Positions 13,135 through 13,358 of a stretch of 13,358 bases of DNA are shown one piece after another. Under the pieces are notes generated by a model. That model made no database searches, was not told the DNA's origin, and saw nothing but the letters and a program-made list of their open reading frames with translations. Source of the DNA: JANNRW01 sp031401815 (lineage in GTDB: Bacteria; Desulfobacterota; Desulfuromonadia; Geobacterales; DSM-12255); assembly GCA_031401815.1 (NCBI GenBank), contig JANNRW010000157.1, forward strand, positions 1 through 13,358, written 5' to 3'. Position 1 is the stretch's first letter. Each line of letters opens with the position of its first letter. A program made the translations under genes and the position numbers.

Positions 13135-13358
13135 GGGGGTTCATCCGCAGAATCTGTGGGTGACATCAGGCTCAGGCAGTTTCCCAAGCGTGTGATATAG
13201 CGCTAGTTTTATGACTTCATAGCTCTTAAAACCGTAAGTTTTTTTAGTGGTGACTTTTGCTTTGTTGTTTAGACCTTCTACCGCGCCCAGTGAAATCTCG
13301 TCTCTTGCCCTAAACCAGTTGAGAATGAGAGGGCGATGAGAACGCAGCATACGAGCAA
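13135..13358 (-). mobile_element. ISL3-family insertion sequence, transposase-distal end (runs off the window)
   Basis: The right edge carries the 3' part of an ISL3-type transposase gene on the minus strand. The element end is probably near GGGGGTTCATCC (13135-13146), because ISL3 ends often begin with GG and lie close to, or within, the end of the transposase gene. The exact terminus and any target duplication cannot be set without the other end. Confidence 0.45.
13141..13358 (-). CDS. ISL3-family transposase, C-terminal fragment (continues beyond window)
   Basis: Read on the minus strand, the frame is open from the window edge to TGA at 13143-13141, giving about 72 residues. The block SLGAVEGLNNKAKVTTKKTYGFK is characteristic of the DDE_Tnp_ISL3 domain, in which the glutamate before GLNNKAK is the third acidic residue of the DDE triad. 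It is followed by the usual YEVIKLALYHTLGKLP stretch and ends THRFCG. Nothing in the visible part indicates inactivation. The N-terminal zinc finger and the first two catalytic aspartates lie outside the window. Confidence 0.88.
   Translation of the reverse strand, partial: ARMLRSHRPLILNWFRARDEISLGAVEGLNNKAKVTTKKTYGFKSYEVIKLALYHTLGKLPEPDVTHRFCG

Noticed and set aside
1..13358. tRNA, rRNA, CRISPR array or replication origin
   Set aside because: No tRNA-like cloverleaf, rRNA sequence, regularly spaced repeat array or origin-type iterons were seen.

Overview
The window is a heavy-metal (most likely copper/silver) efflux locus from a Gram-negative bacterium. Gene content and protein style (a sigma-54-type regulator, small Met/His-rich periplasmic proteins, a CXXCH cytochrome, a G/C-run interspersed repeat between genes) suggest a Geobacter-like deltaproteobacterium (Desulfuromonadia). 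This is judged by eye and not from a database search.

Layout, left to right. Positions 1-1818 hold the tail of a probable FtsX/MacB-type permease, its ATPase (34-699), a translationally coupled M23 zinc peptidase (696-1259) and a secreted YtkA/FixH-like protein with a hydrophobic tail (1315-1818). Positions 1904-4386 encode an overlapping two-component pair: a membrane histidine kinase and an NtrC-type sigma-54 activator. A small His-rich secreted coiled-coil protein follows (4433-4768). Positions 5009-11110 are the tripartite RND pump: outer membrane factor (cusC), adaptor with an N-terminal heavy-metal-binding motif (cusB) and proton-driven pump (cusA). CusA keeps the three-methionine Cu/Ag site and the charged residues of the proton relay. 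A 79-bp hairpin-forming repeat sits between cusB and cusA. Positions 11287-12266 carry three small envelope proteins: a 42-aa lipoprotein, a Met/His-rich protein and a second coiled-coil protein that is a paralogue of the one at 4433. A terminator hairpin follows, then a cytochrome c'-like protein (12324-12764), an unknown 89-aa protein (12800-13069) and, entering from the right edge on the minus strand, the C-terminus of an ISL3-family transposase.

The most informative regulatory signal is shared by two intergenic regions. Upstream of cusC (4858-4885) and upstream of the small-protein group (11136-11163) there are two GAATATTC-type palindromes exactly 20 bp apart, the second embedded in an identical 13-mer. 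Both lie about 60-75 bp upstream of a sigma-54-like -24/-12 element. With a sigma-54 activator encoded in between, the simplest model is that the kinase senses metal stress and the activator binds these sites. It would then switch on the CusCBA pump together with a set of small periplasmic metal-handling proteins. No CusF, P-type ATPase or multicopper oxidase is visible here, so the small proteins may fill the periplasmic chaperone role. That last point is inference.
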